A stretch of DNA of 15,000 nucleotides from Actinidia chinensis (GCA_009663005.1 VIGQ01000420.1:5001-20000), one strand, 5' to 3'; counted from the stretch's first letter, positions 1-9,347 are shown. A program made the numbers and translations. The notes: a model not told the origin generated them from the letters alone.

Positions 1-352
1 CACACCCAATCAATCCAAATGTAATACCTAATAAGGTGTTTCATTACCCATAGCATTTCCGCTTGACTTGATAATGGTTAACGGAGGCTTCTTATATACT
101 TGCGTTGAATAGAACAAATCGTCTGCCAGGGTATTGGAGTAGTAACCCACTCCTCTTAGCCACCTAAGTTTGAAGAATCAAGCCAATCCAAATTTTATGA
201 TGTTAACAAATTTAAGTTTGATTTTTTTAACTAAGAGGATTTAAACAACTCGTGTTTTATTGTGCCCTTGCCCGTCAAAAAAAAGTGATCCGGCCCGGTC
301 TGACCCACTATCACGACCGTGATAAAAAAAATAGTGTACTAATCTATGTTAA
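1..352. other. AT-rich intergenic DNA, no gene seen
   Basis: I see no open frame with protein-like composition and no RNA gene here. The stretch has short poly-A/T runs and a small GC-richer patch near 288-320. It may be the far end of a minus-strand gene beginning near 880, but no exon can be defined. Confidence 0.5.
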
Positions 353-565
353 ATAAGCTCCGATTGTTTTTTGGCAAAAAAAATTTTCCCTGAAAAATTC
401 TTTCGGTGATAAAAAAATTATATTGTGTATTGTAATCGTAGATTTGGTGAGTAAAAAATATTTATCAAAAAAGAGTTTTGCATCGAAACAAATCCAATTT
501 CAATAGTAAATAAAAAATAAAGACGATTTCAATTAGAAACAATCTAGTCCAAACGGGGGCCTTAA
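353..565. mobile_element. Probable MITE with short degenerate terminal inverted repeats
   Basis: The left end reads aataagctccgattg, and the reverse complement of the right end reads ttaaggcccccgtttgg. With one or two gaps these share the pattern aag-(g)c-ccg-ttg. Ends of the kind ggcccgtttgg are common on small non-autonomous DNA transposons in plants (family knowledge). The interior is AT-rich and non-coding. I could not settle a target-site duplication: TAA flanks the left and TTA the right, which are not direct copies, so the superfamily is left open. It may also be two unrelated ends. Confidence 0.35.
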
Positions 566-679
566 GATGATTTTTAATTTTTAAATGATATTTCATTAAT
601 TCGATCCTGATTCACACATCAGAAACGAAAATCTCTTTTCTCATTACACAGCCATGGGTCAGACGGTCAGAAGGTTGGT

Positions 680-880
680 CTAAGTTTTTTCGATTTCATC
701 ATCTGCAATTTCGTTCGAAAACATGATTTTTACTGTTATCCTATACAAATATGACCGATTACAAAATCCCAAAACACAACACAGAGGATAGAAAGAAGTA
801 GCGAGGAGACCTTTCGGATCACATGACAATGGATCATCACCCTCCATAAATTCAACATATTCATCCTCCCGCTCGTACAT
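680..880 (-). CDS. Possible 5' exon of an unrecognised minus-strand gene (acidic N-terminus)
   Basis: Reading the minus strand from the ATG at 880, the product starts MYEREDEYVEFMEGDDPLSC and stays open for 66 residues to a TAG at 680. An upstream in-frame ATG at 949 would add 23 residues encoded by the CT microsatellite, so I prefer 880. The first ~24 residues are strongly acidic; the rest is mixed and less convincing. A possible splice donor (AAAG followed by GTCTCC on the minus strand, near 812) would leave only the acidic part as exon 1. Upstream on the same strand lie a CT-rich leader and a TATA-like box at 1012-1020. I do not recognise the family. The DEYVEF stretch is vaguely like N-termini of some DEAD-box helicases, but too short to use. 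It may be a gene fragment or chance. Confidence 0.3.
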   Translation of the reverse strand: MYEREDEYVEFMEGDDPLSCDPKGLLATSFYPLCCVLGFCNRSYLYRITVKIMFSNEIADDEIEKT

Positions 881-911
881 AGGTATATATATACCCGCTA
901 AGTAAAAAATG

Positions 912-933
912 GAGAGAGAGAGAGAGAGAGAGA
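912..933. repeat. (GA)11 microsatellite
   Basis: An uninterrupted GA dinucleotide run of about 22 bases, with further GA-rich purine tracts at 965-1000. On the minus strand this is a CT-rich leader between a TATA-like box and the ATG at 880, a common arrangement in plant 5' leaders. It is expected to vary in length between individuals. Confidence 0.9.
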
Positions 934-1011
934 TGAAAGCCTGCAACAAACTGAAAACAAAAGATAGAGAGAGAGCAAGAGGGGGAGAGAGAGAAGAGGG
1001 CTCAAGTGATG

Positions 1012-1020
1012 ATTTATATT
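1012..1020 (-). promoter_or_regulatory. TATA-like box for the minus-strand candidate gene
   Basis: The minus strand reads caatataaatc here, followed about 30-40 bases later by the CT-rich leader (1000-940). A GC-richer patch (1025-1050) lies just upstream. Position and context fit a core promoter for the small ORF beginning at 880. Evidence is positional only. Confidence 0.35.
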
Positions 1021-1097
1021 GTAGAGCGGCGGAGGCGGACGTGAAGCCCTAGAAACAATAAATGGAAGGCTTAATTTCACAAACATTCCTACATTTT

Positions 1098-1113
1098 TAT
1101 TATTATTATTATT
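1098..1113. repeat. (TTA)n microsatellite
   Basis: Five TTA/ATT units in a row inside a longer A/T-only stretch. Confidence 0.7.
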
Positions 1114-2990
1114 TATTTAAAATATAAATTTTATTAACCTTTTAACTATTTAATTGTATCACTTACAACTTTTATTATTAATTTATTTAAAATAATAATA
1201 AAAATCGATCACATATTACCATATATTCTAAATTAAAGTCTGTATATCTAAACTATCATTAATTCTTTTATAAATATCAGTATACTCATATTTAGGATTA
1301 TTCAGGCCATTATAGGAACAACATCTAACCCTTATAATAAAATTTTAAACTTAGAGCATTGACTTATCTTTTATAAAAAAAAATAAGAATATTTTAGATA
1401 TAAGGATATTAAGTTAAGCACTATGAATAACACGTGATCGATTTTTATCACTTTTCCACAAATAAAACTAATGATTTAGAAGAGGTGTAAGTGGTATACT
1501 ATAGTTAAGGGAGATATAATTTGATTTTTAGATGAGGGGTGAAAATAATTAAAATTAACAGTGATAATTTAAGGGGTGTTGGTATGTATGAAATTATGGC
1601 CTAAAGGAACTATGGAAGCAACCTACTACGTTGTTGGGGCCACGGTGGCTGGGTCGTCGGTCGATTCATTTATTACTATCGGTTAAAGAGTTAAAACTGG
1701 ATAAAGAGCTAATAAGATTTGTATTTATTCCTTATAGTTATAATTTTTAAACTAGACCTTTATTTTAAAAAAATACTCATTAGGATTTTATTTTAGTAAG
1801 TTTTCGAGTATTTTTCTTTCTTTACAACAGTTATTGAATTGAAGGTAAGAGTGCTTGCTACTAATTTTCAGAGTTCATATTAGAATCAGTTCATAAATTC
1901 ATTTTGATTTATTTTATTTAATTTTTTTCAACTCGATCACCTAAATTATTTTGCTTCACTATTTGAACCAATTGTTTGCTTTGAAGTAAAGATCTATTAA
2001 GATTACAACGGACAATAAAATCTTGTACAATCTATAGAAGCATGTTAACACGGCACTGAGATGTATTGAAAAAAATATAAGAAAATTATAGTTATAGTAA
2101 ACGTACCAACTATTATGGTAAACTATCATTTGTTAGACATTTTTAATTTTCAAGTTAGCTTCAAGTGTATGGTAAAGATTAATTCATTAAATATAGAAAA
2201 ATTTAAAACCAATTTTCTTACAAAATAAAGAGTTTGATTTTGACCAAAAAACATATAAAAAATGTTTTTTTAATAACAAAAAAACTTTATTTTTCAGTTT
2301 GTACTTTTCATTGTAAATTCCATACTCTTGTTGCCAAAAATAAGTACATGAGGTTCATATTGTTGGCCAACAATCACGAGATAATTTATCTATTAACACC
2401 CCAGGGCATTGCTTCTGATGTTGGGGACTTGAATTGAATTGGTGCAATTCAAGTTTTTGGGGTCTCTTTTGGGGTTCATTTTGATTATCCAAATCGTTCA
2501 TATTGTAGATATGATAATAAAGATCAGTACTGTAAAAAATAACATTGATCGTGGTTCCACTGTTTAGTATATGTTTTGTATGTTTTATAACTTAATAAAA
2601 TGAGTGTGACACAATTAGTTGTTTTTCTCTCTTTCTCCCGTGATTTTTCTCCTGCACTGGCGGTTTACTTTCTTAAAATTACAATTCAGGGCGGGGGTGG
2701 GTTGACAAACAAGGTGGGCAAAAATAAAAAAGATAGAAGGGTACGGTTGGTAAAATAACAAATATTTATTTTATTAAGTTGGCTTAAATAATCCAAAAGT
2801 AAAAAGAATAAAATTAAGAACGTGAGTCATAGTGATTAAGATTAGGAAAAAATTAATTAACTAATTATCTTAAAAAATCTAAACAACTAACCTATGTCTA
2901 CTTTTGATAAAAATTGACATGAATACGAATTTTGCAAGATCTTTTGTTTAGTTACAAGGTTACAGCCCCAATCAAACAGCGTCCGTCTTC
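1114..2990. other. AT-rich intergenic DNA, nothing supportable
   Basis: Long A/T-rich stretch with a lone CACGTG at 1431-1436 and no frame that looks coding. The only ORF above 60 codons (2234-2437, plus) is K/I/F/L-rich, as expected from AT-rich random sequence. No inverted termini or LTR-like pair was found by eye. Confidence 0.55.
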
Positions 2991-3049
2991 AAGCGCCTAA
3001 GGGCGTGCAGGTGTTCCCAGCCCATAGTTTAACCAACAAAACCCCATCC

Positions 3050-3620
3050 TAAAGCTCTGTAAATAGTGAAAGCCGAGTGATGGCGAGAAGAGAGTCGAGA
3101 AGAGAAAATCAAAGACCCATCTCCAACAACTCGATTGACTCTTCTTAAGACTGATGAGAAGAGAAGAACATGGGTGTGTCCCTCGCCTCCTAGCATTACA
3201 CTCTCCCTTGTCCTCTTATGGAACATCCTTCAATCAGATCTCGCATGGTACGATCGAATCCGCCGCCGGCAACGCCGCGACTTTTTTTTCTTTCTCGTTG
3301 TGGCCGGCGGCCCCCCTCTACGCGTACGTGGATCGGGGAGCGTGATGTTCGGGCTGATATCCATGGACAGCTCCTCGCGTGGCGGGGCCGGGCCACCGTG
3401 GCACGTGGATCACGTCCTCGTCGCTGCTCGCCTTCTGCGGCCAGCCGAGGCGGGCCATGGGGGTGGAGGGCAAGAAATAAGAAATTGACGGCGGAGACGG
3501 AGAGTAGTGGTTTGTGGGAAAGATCCTTGATCCCAGGGAAGGGACGTCGTCGCCGCGATCCGTTGTCGTCTGTGCGCCGTTCGTGGGGTACTTGAGGCTG
3601 TGTTAGGAGGAGCCGAGAAG
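3050..3620 (+). other. GC-rich island, possible decayed or captured exon DNA
   Basis: Base composition changes sharply: about 3240-3600 is GC-rich with many CG dinucleotides, while both sides are AT-rich. Several overlapping open frames exist on both strands (for example plus 3135-3488 and 3218-3595), but none extends far or matches a family I know. One frame gives AGNAATFFSFSLWPAAPLYA, which has a membrane-like look but stops at 3345. Frames switch without splice signals. Mutually conflicting frames in GC-rich DNA are expected because stops are rare there. A first-exon remnant, a captured gene fragment, or a promoter CpG-rich zone are all possible. The DNA contains CACGTG at 3402-3407. Confidence 0.35.
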
Positions 3621-3953
3621 AAAGTAAGTTGGGCCCCCGGCCTTAGATTGGAATTTTGTGTTGATTGGATCTTGTCGTCTTTTGGGAGAAGAGATGGACG
3701 GAGTGAATTTGGGAAGTTGCGCGCGCTCTTCTCTCTCCCCCTCAATCTCTGTCTATAAGACTTGAAAGTGACTTTTTTGTTGGGTTTGTTTTGGTTTTAA
3801 ATTAGGATTTATAGCAAGCTCTTTGTTCATTCGATTCGATTAGGAGCTTATGGAACACTTCGTTTGATTTCTTTTTCTTCCTGTAATTTCTTAATGTATA
3901 TTTTGGCTTATGGTGAAAAGAGAAATAATTTATTTTTTTTGTCATTGAAAGGG
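3600..3953 (+). other. Leader-like stretch after the GC island
   Basis: The island is followed by a stretch with a CT-rich patch (3727-3750), ctataaga at 3754-3761, and T-rich sequence resembling a plant 5' leader or leader intron. No splice pair is clear enough to define exons. Confidence 0.2.
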
Positions 3954-4058
3954 ATGAAGAGTGGCAAGATGGTGGTTGAGGAGAGCGAAGAGTTGTCGGT
4001 CAGGAAAAAAAAGAGTGGCAAAAAAGGGTTATCGAGTGATCATAGTTTAAGTGAGTGA
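3954..4058 (+). CDS. Lysine-rich mini-ORF, unrecognised
   Basis: From the ATG at 3954 this encodes 34 residues, starting MKSGKMVVEESEELSVRKKK and ending at a TGA at 4056-4058. The frame is open upstream to 3864, but the earlier part is F/L-rich and looks like translated leader. The charged Glu/Lys composition differs from the AT-driven ORFs around it, so it may be a fragment of a basic protein or a first exon whose remainder is lost. The next 140 bases show no continuation. It could equally be chance. Confidence 0.2.
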   Translation: MKSGKMVVEESEELSVRKKKSGKKGLSSDHSLSE

Positions 4059-4600
4059 CCAAATCAGAGAAATTTTTCTAGCATATGGCATTTGACTTGA
4101 TGAATCACGTAGTCGATGGAATACAAACTCGTTCGGATTAAAGTTAGGTTAGGAACCTCTGCATATTTCTTCCATCAAAGAAAAACATTACATATATAGA
4201 TGTATTTTTTTTCAATGAGTGTGCATTTTCATAAAAGACGCACTTTTTTACAAAAAAAACATCTTCCTTTAATTATCAGTCAAACTTAAATATAGAAATA
4301 TTCATAAATAATTAGTAATTAATAATACAAAATATTCTACGTGTGCCACGTAAAATCAATCTCTTATAAAGATTTCATTCACAATTTGGTAAATTGATTC
4401 CATTTTTTGGCAACAAAACACACCATACCAAATGTGTTTCTATTTTCAAAATTTTTCGCATACAAATTCCACATATCATAGATTTTTCGATGAAATTATA
4501 AAGGGAAAAAATGTATAAAAAAAAGTGAGAGGTTAAATTTATTTCTTCCATTTTTATTTTCGTTGATTAATCCATCCGAAGTTGGAATTCCTACCAATCA
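4059..4600. other. AT-rich intergenic DNA
   Basis: No gene seen. Apart from the short ACGT palindrome at 4338-4352, the stretch is A/T-rich with poly-A and poly-T tracts and no open frame of note. Confidence 0.55.
4338..4352. promoter_or_regulatory. Perfect TACGTG-tgc-CACGTA palindrome (ACGT-core pair)
   Basis: Two six-base arms, TACGTG and CACGTA, are exact inverted copies around a 3 base spacer. Each contains the ACGT core bound by plant bZIP and bHLH factors. No gene start lies close on either side, so regulatory use is conjecture. Confidence 0.3.
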
Positions 4601-4696
4601 ATTTTGTAATTGTTTGCCTTGGAATGCATTTCAATCCTGACTGACGATCCAACGAAAAGCCTTCTGGCTTCTGTACAGGCTCCTACAACACGGCCC

Positions 4697-4750
4697 GGCC
4701 CATCAAAGGCCCAACAACTTGATATTATTGTGATAAAATCATTGGGCCCA
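4697..4750. promoter_or_regulatory. Cluster of site II / GGCCCA elements
   Basis: GGCCCA occurs at 4697-4702 and 4708-4713, and the palindrome TGGGCCCA at 4743-4750. These match the plant site II element (TGGGCC/GGCCCA) bound by TCP factors and found close to transcription starts of housekeeping genes. Together with the TCP palindrome at 5021-5030 they suggest promoter DNA later split by the MITE. The gene served is not apparent in either direction. Confidence 0.45.
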
Positions 4751-4752
4751 GG

Positions 4753-4950
4753 TAAGGGCGGATCTAGAGGGGCAAATGAGGTCATTTGTCTTCACTGGAA
4801 AAATTATATTTTGAGTCCACTAAAAAATTATACTTTCACCCTAATAAAAAAAAAATATACAATTTTAACCCCACTAAAAAAAAAAATTACACTATTATCT
4901 CATAATTTTATAACTTTAACCCTATTGAAGTCATCTTCTACTCCGTCATT
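4753..4950. mobile_element. hAT-like MITE with 8 bp target-site duplication
   Basis: The left end, taagggcggatctagaggggc, resembles the CAGGGGCGGATCTAG-type ends of many non-autonomous hAT elements in eudicots. The right end, ctactccgtcatt, resembles the usual ggctccgccactg end. In inverted comparison both share -gcgga / -acgga near the terminus. The flanks are ggcccagg (4745-4752) and ggctcagg (4951-4958), seven of eight identical, and 8 bp is the hAT duplication length. The interior is a degenerate tandem of roughly 30-40 bases, each unit being an aattata-like stretch, an accc/cccact segment and an A-run. It has no coding capacity and must have been moved in trans. Confidence 0.65.
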
Positions 4951-5020
4951 GGCTCAGGGCCTGAAAAACAGAGTCCAATTCTACAACAAAGCATGCATAC
5001 CCTGGTATGATTTTGATATG

Positions 5021-5030
5021 GTGGTCCCAC
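5021..5030. promoter_or_regulatory. Overlapping class I and class II TCP binding site
   Basis: The sequence gtggtcccac fits both GTGGNCCC (class II TCP) and GGNCCCAC (class I TCP) consensus sites, and lies in a wider inverted pair GGTGG-tc-CCACC (5020-5031). A CT-rich tract follows at 5049-5072, as in many plant leaders. With the GGCCCA cluster upstream it supports a former or present promoter, probably reading to the right, but no coding exon follows before the next transposon. Confidence 0.4.
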
Positions 5031-5211
5031 CCTAAGCTTATTCTTTGCTCTTCTCTCTCTCTCTTATTAATTTTTTTCCCCCCGACCTACTGTCGGTGGC
5101 TCTTTCTCTGTCATGGACTCATTTTTCTATTTAGGGAAACTGTAATTATTCTATGAAAGATAAAATTAATGAAATACAACCATGGAATCATCAATAATTT
5201 GTTTTTTTTTT

Positions 5212-5450
5212 CAATTACAACAAACACCCCCAGTACTTTGAGCGTTTTATCACGTGCAACCCCCTCAACTCCATTTTAGATTTCTAAACCCCTGAACTAT
5301 TAACGAAATTGAGATGTTACGGTTTTCACAATCATCAAATTAATAGAATTTTTTTTTTCACTTACACCCCCATATGTTGAGCATTTATTACCTACCCCCT
5401 CAACTCCCTTTTTGGATATTTACTCCCCGAATTATCGACTAAAGTTGAGA
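5212..5450 (+). repeat. Left TIR arm: one full and one partial 140 bp unit
   Basis: Unit 1 begins near 5212 (caattacaac) and ends in a T-run before 5359. Unit 2 begins at 5359 (cacttacacccc) and is lost after about 5450. The matching parts include cacccc...ttgagc, ccctcaactcc, and the ...gaattat/gaactat-taacga/cgacta- segment ahead of a gag(a) motif. Confidence 0.65.
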
Positions 5451-6126
5451 ACCAAGTAAGCCATTAACTCTCCAATTAAAAGACATATAAATAGCATACC
5501 CACTGAGTTCTAGATGCTTCATTTCTTATTTTTGTAAGTGTAAACTAATCTTAGTAAGAGACATAGCTAGGTTTTTGATTTGATTGTGGAAGAATGTGTT
5601 TAGTTTGTAGAATAAGGTGTTGCCCCTGAATATATATATCACTAGGAACTAAGATATTAGATATGTACATGCACTTACTCGATGAGTGAAAAAGTTAAAA
5701 TTAATTTAAAAAAATTAAAAATGGGTTAGAATTTATCACAATATAATAAAGTTTTTGAATTGATAAATTTATAGATCCAAGGAAGTTAAATTTAATAATT
5801 TTGTATGCATAATAATATTCACGGAACAAAACCTTAGAAATTTGACTTAATAAAAAAAAAGAGACTTTTGTGTTTTTTGGTATCATTGGTTGTATTTTTC
5901 TTTGGTTGGATATTTTCGCTGTGTTGTGAGGACTGAGAAGATTGTTGAAAGACCATGAATAACTTAGATAAGATTCTAAATTGAGAGAAGAAGAGCTTCA
6001 GTATATTTTTTTTTTTCCAATGGAGCAGTTTATATGCGGTACTAATGGGATCTAAGAGTATTTCAGTCATTATTATACAAATTCGGTGAAAAATATTGTA
6101 GTTTAGGTAACATTTCTTTTTTTGCG

Positions 6127-6317
6127 TTGAGGGGTATAAGTAATAAATGATCAAACTACAGGGAGTGTAAGTGAAAAAATCTCATTTTTTCGTTAATTTG
6201 GACGAAAAAATATAATGTTTTCACTTTAGTCAATAGTTCATGAATATAAATATTCAAAAGTGGAGTTTGGGGTGTAAGTAATAAAAATGCTTAAATTACA
6301 AGACGTGTTAGTGGGAC
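6127..6317 (-). repeat. Right TIR arm, inverted
   Basis: Read on the minus strand it starts cactaacac (6313-6305), runs through cttacaccccaaactccact and gaactattgactaaagt, reaches an A/T-rich spacer, and restarts at cacttacac (6173-6165). It therefore has the same unit order and period as the left arm. Confidence 0.65.
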
Positions 6318-6330
6318 CCCCATAATTTTG

Positions 6331-7830
6331 AATACTACAATGCAATCCTAAGATTCATTTATCTAAGATTGCTCGTACGTACGGTCATCACGAACAAACA
6401 CTCATATAATTAAAAGATATAATAAAAGACTAAGGTCGTGTTTGTATCTAATATTTAGTAAAATAAAAAATAAAATAAAATTTGACAAAGTTAGAGTATT
6501 AACTCGTCAATTGAAGTATTTAGGGATTGAGGTTTGGGCTATTGTACATCTAGGAAATATCATTGGTTCCATAGCACTTTCATATTTGAACATTGATTAA
6601 TCTATGATACCTACCTAAGTTTTTGACTCAAAGACACTTCTAACATGAGCAATCATAGCATCCATGTTTTCTCTTTCTTTTCTCCTTTTTTTTTTCTTTC
6701 TCATTGCAATTAAGGATACACTAGGATAGCCGCAATTTAATCACCCTATCTTCAAGTTGCATAGTGCATGTATGTCACTCAACTTATGCTAGAACTGTTT
6801 TGTATTAAAAATAAAAGTTGAAAAGCTATAAAATAGACCTTTTAAGAATTAGTTTTTAAAGATTGTTGTGCCCTAACTAAAAATGAAGTTTGTGGCAAAT
6901 ACTCTATAAACTTTCAAAACAACAAAATAAAAGTTATTGGTTTTAAAAGTTGTGACAAGCATCACGTATAGAAATCCTTTTATTATTTTTCAATAAACTA
7001 ATTTATTTCCATTTGTCCACCGGTGGGAGGTGAGAATATAAACACCATAAATTCATTTAAATTGGCTATAAAATAGATTTGGTGTAATTTCTTTTTAAGC
7101 TTTAGAAGGGTTTTTTTCCTCTTCATTTTTAGTCAATACTTTTAAAAAAAATTTTTTTTTTTAGTTCATCTTTTTTAGAGAGGAATTGGAAAAAGTCAAA
7201 AAGAATGCAAACTTAACCACTAAAATCCAAGTGATTGATAATAAAATCAAACACTATAATTTTGAATTACTTTAGATTTTTATTTTATTTTTATTGTCAT
7301 TTTCCGTGATTCCTCCACCAGACAGATTGAACGAGAGAAATTGACTAAACTATAAAAAATCATAAAACAAAACAATATATAAAGCTTCTTTTTTATTCCA
7401 AACCAGTATGGTTGCGTTGAACCAATGATTTTAATAAGACAAAAAAAGAATAAAAGAAATGGATTCAAATCGTTTTCATTTAGTTTTTTTTTTCTTTTTA
7501 TCAAATTCCTCTTTAATTCTTGATCTAAAGACAGTGTAGAAAAGATTAGCGATACCAACACTTTACAACCTTTTCTTGAGCATTAATAGGTTCTTCAACT
7601 TCATAAATAAGTTTTATAGGTGATAGTGTTTTAATCATTTAGGAGAGAAATATGTTTTAGTGGAATTTCCCAACAAATTGTTTTTTTGATTTTCTCTCTT
7701 CCATCTTCAACAAATTTGTTATCAATCCTTGCCTGACCTCATTCTTTCTTAATATAACCGAAGAAGAGTATTAAGTTCCTGAAATTCACAATGGACACAA
7801 CTCGAGACACATGATATTAGGAACCGCACA
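6331..7830. other. AT-rich intergenic DNA
   Basis: No gene found. The stretch has several long T-runs (6690-6702, 7150-7162, 7485-7494) and A/T-driven ORFs on the minus strand. A gtcgtgtttg motif at 6435-6444 is reminiscent of a TIR end, but I found no partner. Confidence 0.5.
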
Positions 7831-9140
7831 AACATGACAGATCCAATCTCACAGAGGGCCCACCACATTCACATTCATATTCAATCAAGTGATCACATGA
7901 TGCTGCTCAGACCAAAACAGAACAAGAAGAAAATAACTGCTTCAAAGACTATATGGACAAATGTCGCCTCAATTAAGCAACTAATAGTAGCATATAAATT
8001 AAAATTAATGGTAAATTGGCATGACCTCTCCCCTAGGTTCCCCTGGAAATTCACCGAACGCCCTGTCAAAGCCTTATCTTTTTAACAGACGGACTTACGG
8101 AAAAATTGAATCCAAACCTAATAGCAGCTCGCTCTCTCGCTCCAATTTTTTCCGTCTCCAAATCAAATATCACCCTAGTTGATTACTCTTGTGATAACCA
8201 CCACCCTACGACGCACATCCGAACGCCATTGTGCCCCGCTTGCAAGCCTACCGTGCCCACAAGCGAATCCACGAGACTGCTCCAATCACTGCCAACCCTT
8301 CTGCATTAACGCCAACTTCGATATATATAAGGATAATATTAAACGTCTCTCTTAATTATAATCAAAAAAGTTATTTACTAAAAATTGATGTCATAAATTT
8401 GTTTATAAATATTTATAATTTGGTGTTTGAATGTCCACCGGTTTTCCAAAACTTTCTATGTCACCACAACTGTTACGCGGTGGTGGTGATCCTGCGTTGT
8501 GAGGTGCTTGATTTGGTCTTGGGACCATGGTGTATTGGCGTGCCTGATTGCCTTTGATTGTTGGTGGTTTTTCACAAGTGGTTGGTAAGGGGGAATTGCA
8601 TTGAGAGTAAAATTGACATTAAGATACTTCATGACGAGGTCCATCTTTTTCCCGTGAAGCAACTGACCTTTTGGCTAACTGAGGTTCTCTTTGTAATGTG
8701 ACTTTTAAATCTCTGGGGGAGATGTATTTCTGGACCTCAGGGGGGAGTATGCTTTTAACCTACAAATATAAGGGAAGGTTAGTTAATGATGTCACAATTT
8801 TTTGTTTCTTTTTTAGTGATGAGTCTGTTTAGATGAACAACAGACTTTTACTGTTCTTTGAACAAGTCCTTTAGCGGTTATTGGTAGGAGAAGAGAAAAT
8901 GAAGAAAATTAGATAGAGAAGCGGAAATCAAGGATTATTCACAATTGTTCATTATTTCTTACTATTCATTTATTGAACGAAATCAAATAATATACCTAAA
9001 AAACTCATAAAATTGGGAAAAAAAAAAAAAACATTAGGCATATGAGATGAGAATGTAAATAAACAAATTTGGTGAAAGATATGAGACAAATCATCTGTGC
9101 CCATGATTTTTGAAGTTGTTCGAGTAGGATTTATAAAAAA
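7831..9140. other. Intergenic DNA with a slightly GC-richer patch, no definable gene
   Basis: Around 8110-8300 and 8430-8600 composition rises and overlapping plus-strand frames (8106-8309, 8231-8557) appear, but they conflict and end at once. The patch at 8460-8700 has a translation such as ILRCEVLDLVLGPWCIGVPD and a neighbouring ESKIDIKILHDEVHLFPVKQ frame, which might be very old retroelement coding DNA. I cannot confirm this: no LTR, primer-binding site or polyprotein motif is visible. 8700-9140 is AT-rich with a poly-A run at 9019-9031. Confidence 0.3.
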
Positions 9141-9281
9141 TTGAAGAAAGTGGAAACCAGACGCAGTCTAAATTGCCAACAGCTGATCCAACACTTCACC
9201 ACAACACACCAGATCTTCTTCCCCTTCCTAAATCACTCCTTGATCTTGTTGGGGGTCATATTAGGTGGTGAATTTCCTCAC

Positions 9282-9288
9282 TTTGACC
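9282..9288 (+). promoter_or_regulatory. W-box-like TTTGACC
   Basis: TTTGACC contains the TTGACC core bound by WRKY factors and sits about 55 bases ahead of the TATA box at 9341. A single short match, so chance is possible. Confidence 0.25.
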
Positions 9289-9340
9289 CAAAACCTCCTT
9301 CTCCTTCACTCCCACACCGCTCCTTTCATTCAAATGACTC

Positions 9341-9347
9341 TATAAAG
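9341..9347 (+). promoter_or_regulatory. TATA box of the right-hand pseudogene locus
   Basis: TATAAAG follows a pyrimidine-rich stretch (9290-9330), a good match to plant core promoters. A transcription start would be expected near 9370-9380 (cgtatacatacag). A potential leader splice donor, GAG followed by GTAGGG, lies at 9463/9464, with possible acceptors including TAG at 9584-9586. This promoter is correctly placed for the exon-like blocks that begin in the 9600s. Confidence 0.5.

Larger units (their letters stand above)
5202..6321. mobile_element. Non-autonomous element with long TIRs made of 140 bp tandem units
   Basis: The left arm (5212-5450) and right arm (6127-6317) are inverted copies. 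Each carries a C-rich motif, ttacacccc...gagcatttattac..acccctcaactcc..tttttggatattt, with many substitutions between copies. Within the left arm the motif repeats at 5225 and 5365, and within the right arm at 6165 and 6305. The period is exactly 140 bases in both. The ~680 base centre is AT-rich without transposase. Possible target-site copies are ataatttg (5194-5201) and ataattttg (6322-6330), but AT-richness makes this weak. Long, internally repeated TIRs suggest a Mutator-like or foldback-type element (inference). No transposase-like ORF is present, and the arms have diverged, so it is old. Confidence 0.6.

Noticed and set aside
2234..2437. 67-codon plus-strand ORF
   Set aside because: Composition is K, I, F, L and N, as expected from AT-rich non-coding DNA; no promoter, splice or homology cue.
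3196..3745. Long minus-strand ORFs over the GC-rich island
   Set aside because: Arginine/proline/serine-rich shadows of GC-rich DNA that overlap equally long frames on the other strand; no family likeness.
4591..5035. ORFs on both strands at 4591-4785 and 4610-5035
   Set aside because: Much of the plus-strand frame runs through the hAT-like MITE (AT-rich tandem units), and the two frames overlap; neither is credible.
5834..6154. 106-codon minus-strand ORF
   Set aside because: Lies inside the long-TIR element and ends in its arm; low-complexity K/F/N/I composition, no transposase motif.
7280..7561. 93-codon minus-strand ORF
   Set aside because: Poly-K/F/L stretches from homopolymer A/T runs.
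7834..8085. 83-codon plus-strand ORF beginning MTDPISQRAHHIHIH
   Set aside because: No family likeness, His/Ile run from a short CA/TT-rich repeat, no splice or promoter context.
8456..8662. Possible retroelement coding remnant on either strand
   Set aside because: Some frames loosely resemble gypsy-type protease/RT surroundings but no catalytic motif is present and frames conflict; kept only as a note in the intergenic entry.
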